Shown here: positions 32,883 to 34,453 of the stretch, one piece after another
Layout of the letters: every line of letters starts with the position of its first letter
How positions within the stretch are numbered: the stretch's first letter is position 1
Program-made: the position numbers and the translations under genes
NCBI GenBank assembly: GCA_016937715.1
Contig: JAFGWA010000046.1
Location: 1 to 34,453 of the forward strand
Length of the DNA: 34,453 bases
Origin: Candidatus Goldiibacteriota bacterium
Lineage (GTDB): Bacteria; Oederibacteriota; PGYV01
Direction: 5' to 3'
The notes under the pieces: generated by a model
What the model saw: the letters and a program-made list of their open reading frames with translations, nothing else
Told to the model about the DNA's origin: nothing
The model's database searches: none

Positions 32883-34190
32883 TTACTTTAAAATAGAAAA
32901 ATCATTGTCCGTCTGTAAAATATAATATTTCTTTATCCTGTCGTCATTTGAAGTGTATTTGTTTTTTTCGCGGTATTCTTTTTCATAAAATTCTCCAAAA
33001 ATTATCTGCTTGCCATCGCTGCAGGTTTTCATGTCAATAACTCTTGTATAATCACCTACCTTCAGGGAATATGCGCAATTTATATTTAAATCGCTGTCAA
33101 CATTAAGAATAATATTGTTACAGGATGAAAACAAACCCGGGGTTTCACAGGTATCACCGCTTACAAAAATGTCCCTGTTGGCCGTCTTACAAATTGATTG
33201 CATGTCAAAATCCCTGCATAAAGTGGAATATAAATACCCCTTTTTTGGCGTAAAGTTCTCAAACATCATAAGGTATTTCTGCATTGGGCTGAAATTATCA
33301 TCATCTAATAATGCTATTGCATAAATGTTATCGTTTACAGCCACAAAATCATACAGCTCCGCGCATCTGACCACCCCCCAATCTCTGATGGTATCAACCG
33401 GATCACCACTGTATACCGTTTCAAGACGACGGCCTTCGTCAACCCCTTTATGATTCATTGTAACTATATTAATAGGATTAAGATTTTCATTCATAGTAAA
33501 CAACAAACCATTTTTCCATAAATTACCGGATACCAAATACTTATTCTCAGATATAAAATTAATTTTATTTCCTCTTGCATTTTTTGTATATGTCCCGATA
33601 AAACCTTCTCTTTTTATTTCTTTTCCCGCGGAATTCATTTTAACAATAAAAACTTTCTTGTTATTATCATTGTCATCATGGATCTGACCTGTGGCAACAA
33701 TATCCCCCGCAGGGTTCACTGTAATTGATGTAAAATACCCCTCCCGAATTTTTTCATTAAAGGTTTTATGCCATAAAAGTTTGCCCATTTCGTCTATTTT
33801 AGCCATAAATGGTTTTTCACCTGAACTTCCGATAAAAATGTATCCGTCTGCGGCAGCAATTATATCTATGCCCCAGTCATCTTCCGCTTCCCCAAAATAC
33901 TTTTTCCATATTATCTTGCCGCCGGCATCAGTTTTAAGAATAAGAACATCAAAATTACCATTTTTTAGTTTATCTGATTTGCCTATAAAAACATAATTAT
34001 TTTCCCTATTGGCAAAAGTTTCCAGCTCTTCGCCTTTTTGTATTTCAAAATTCATTGTTTTTTTAACACTTATTTGTTTCAGCGGAATACATGTTGGTGT
34101 CGCAGTTGCCTCCGCCTGCTCAGAAAACGCATTCAAATTACCGGTAAACAGAAAAACGGACAAACATACAAAAATCAGCCTGACATTCAT
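32883..34190 (-). CDS. Exported beta-propeller-like protein, unknown function (relative of 28646-29848)
   Basis: The product has 435 residues. A signal peptide probably ends after LNA (21). A short Thr/Pro segment (ATATPTCIP) follows. The body has propeller-like units that read as logging or comparing values (YVFIGKSDKL, YIFIGSSGEKPFMAKIDEMG, GDIVATGQIHDD) with the same KLLWHKTF blade as its relative at 28646-29848. The ribosome site is AAAGGGGTGAAG. No catalytic motif is recognised. The relationship suggests a local duplication, now separated by the lipoprotein and NmrA-like genes. Confidence 0.82.
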   Translation of the reverse strand: MNVRLIFVCLSVFLFTGNLNAFSEQAEATATPTCIPLKQISVKKTMNFEIQKGEELETFANRENNYVFIGKSDKLKNGNFDVLILKTDAGGKIIWKKYFGEAEDDWGIDIIAAADGYIFIGSSGEKPFMAKIDEMGKLLWHKTFNEKIREGYFTSITVNPAGDIVATGQIHDDNDNNKKVFIVKMNSAGKEIKREGFIGTYTKNARGNKINFISENKYLVSGNLWKNGLLFTMNENLNPINIVTMNHKGVDEGRRLETVYSGDPVDTIRDWGVVRCAELYDFVAVNDNIYAIALLDDDNFSPMQKYLMMFENFTPKKGYLYSTLCRDFDMQSICKTANRDIFVSGDTCETPGLFSSCNNIILNVDSDLNINCAYSLKVGDYTRVIDMKTCSDGKQIIFGEFYEKEYREKNKYTSNDDRIKKYYILQTDNDFSILK

Positions 34191-34453
34191 TACTCTTCAC
34201 CCCTTTAAGTTTATCTTTTTATAAATCAATCGGCTTGGTGTCTCCCACTTAACCAATTGACAATACCAAAAAAATCCGCATCCCGCTATATTTTATTAGT
34301 TTTTATTCCATTACAGTCATAAGTCAAGGCACGATGTTGTTCATTCATTTCGTATCAGGTATCAGGTCAAGACCTGATAATATGTTAAGTGTTCAATAAA
34401 TGCACGTGGGTTCCAAACATTTGTTAAAATAGTTATATCGAGTAACTAAAACA
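34191..34453. other. Upstream region at window end
   Basis: It contains the presumed promoter zone of the gene starting at 34190, without a clear -35/-10 pair. It also has a perfect 9-bp inverted repeat TATCAGGTC/GACCTGATA (34360-34379) preceded by a tandem TATCAGG. No gene is seen. Confidence 0.6.

Overview
The window is a compact bacterial chromosome segment in which essentially every supported gene lies on the minus strand. I see no rRNA, tRNA, insertion sequence or CRISPR array. PorV/UPF0164-type outer-membrane proteins, FlgD/T9SS-like C-terminal domains and long (T-x)n Thr/Asn/Pro linkers in secreted enzymes point to a diderm, uncultured lineage such as Goldiibacteriota, Fibrobacterota or their relatives. 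This placement comes from general knowledge of those lineages, not from a search.

Region 1 (1-13560) is a carbohydrate-degradation and regulation block. Two large secreted family-8 glycoside hydrolases (GH8), the first cut by the window edge, carry carbohydrate-binding-like modules and Thr-rich linkers. Upstream of them is a run of genes in transcription order: PorV-like protein with TPRs, LacI-family regulator, second PorV-like protein, ECF sigma factor, transmembrane zinc-finger anti-sigma factor. Two sites share the same ECF-type promoter layout (GGAAC or GAAAC, 17 bp, GTC). One precedes the first GH8 gene (2876-2904) and the other precedes the anti-sigma gene (9525-9553). This suggests the local sigma factor drives both. 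The anti-sigma factor ends in a domain resembling the C-terminal domain of the secreted hydrolase, so it may sense secretion or cargo. A pair of identical 48-bp repeats lies just upstream of the anti-sigma promoter.

Region 2 (13655-27964) looks like one eleven-gene operon with overlaps or very short gaps. It starts with a four-subunit 2-oxoacid (VOR-type):ferredoxin oxidoreductase. It continues with an ArgA-like acetyltransferase, an 1846-residue repeat protein with a HicB-like N terminus, a zinc-ribbon membrane protein, an O-antigen-ligase/TPR protein, PurN, a zinc-ribbon DUF2007-like protein and PurH. A strongly structured leader precedes the operon.

Region 3 (27965-34453) is more AT-rich and looser. 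It has three exported beta-propeller-like proteins of unknown function, one NmrA-like NAD(P)-binding protein, and long intergenic stretches holding several families of duplicated or palindromic short repeats.
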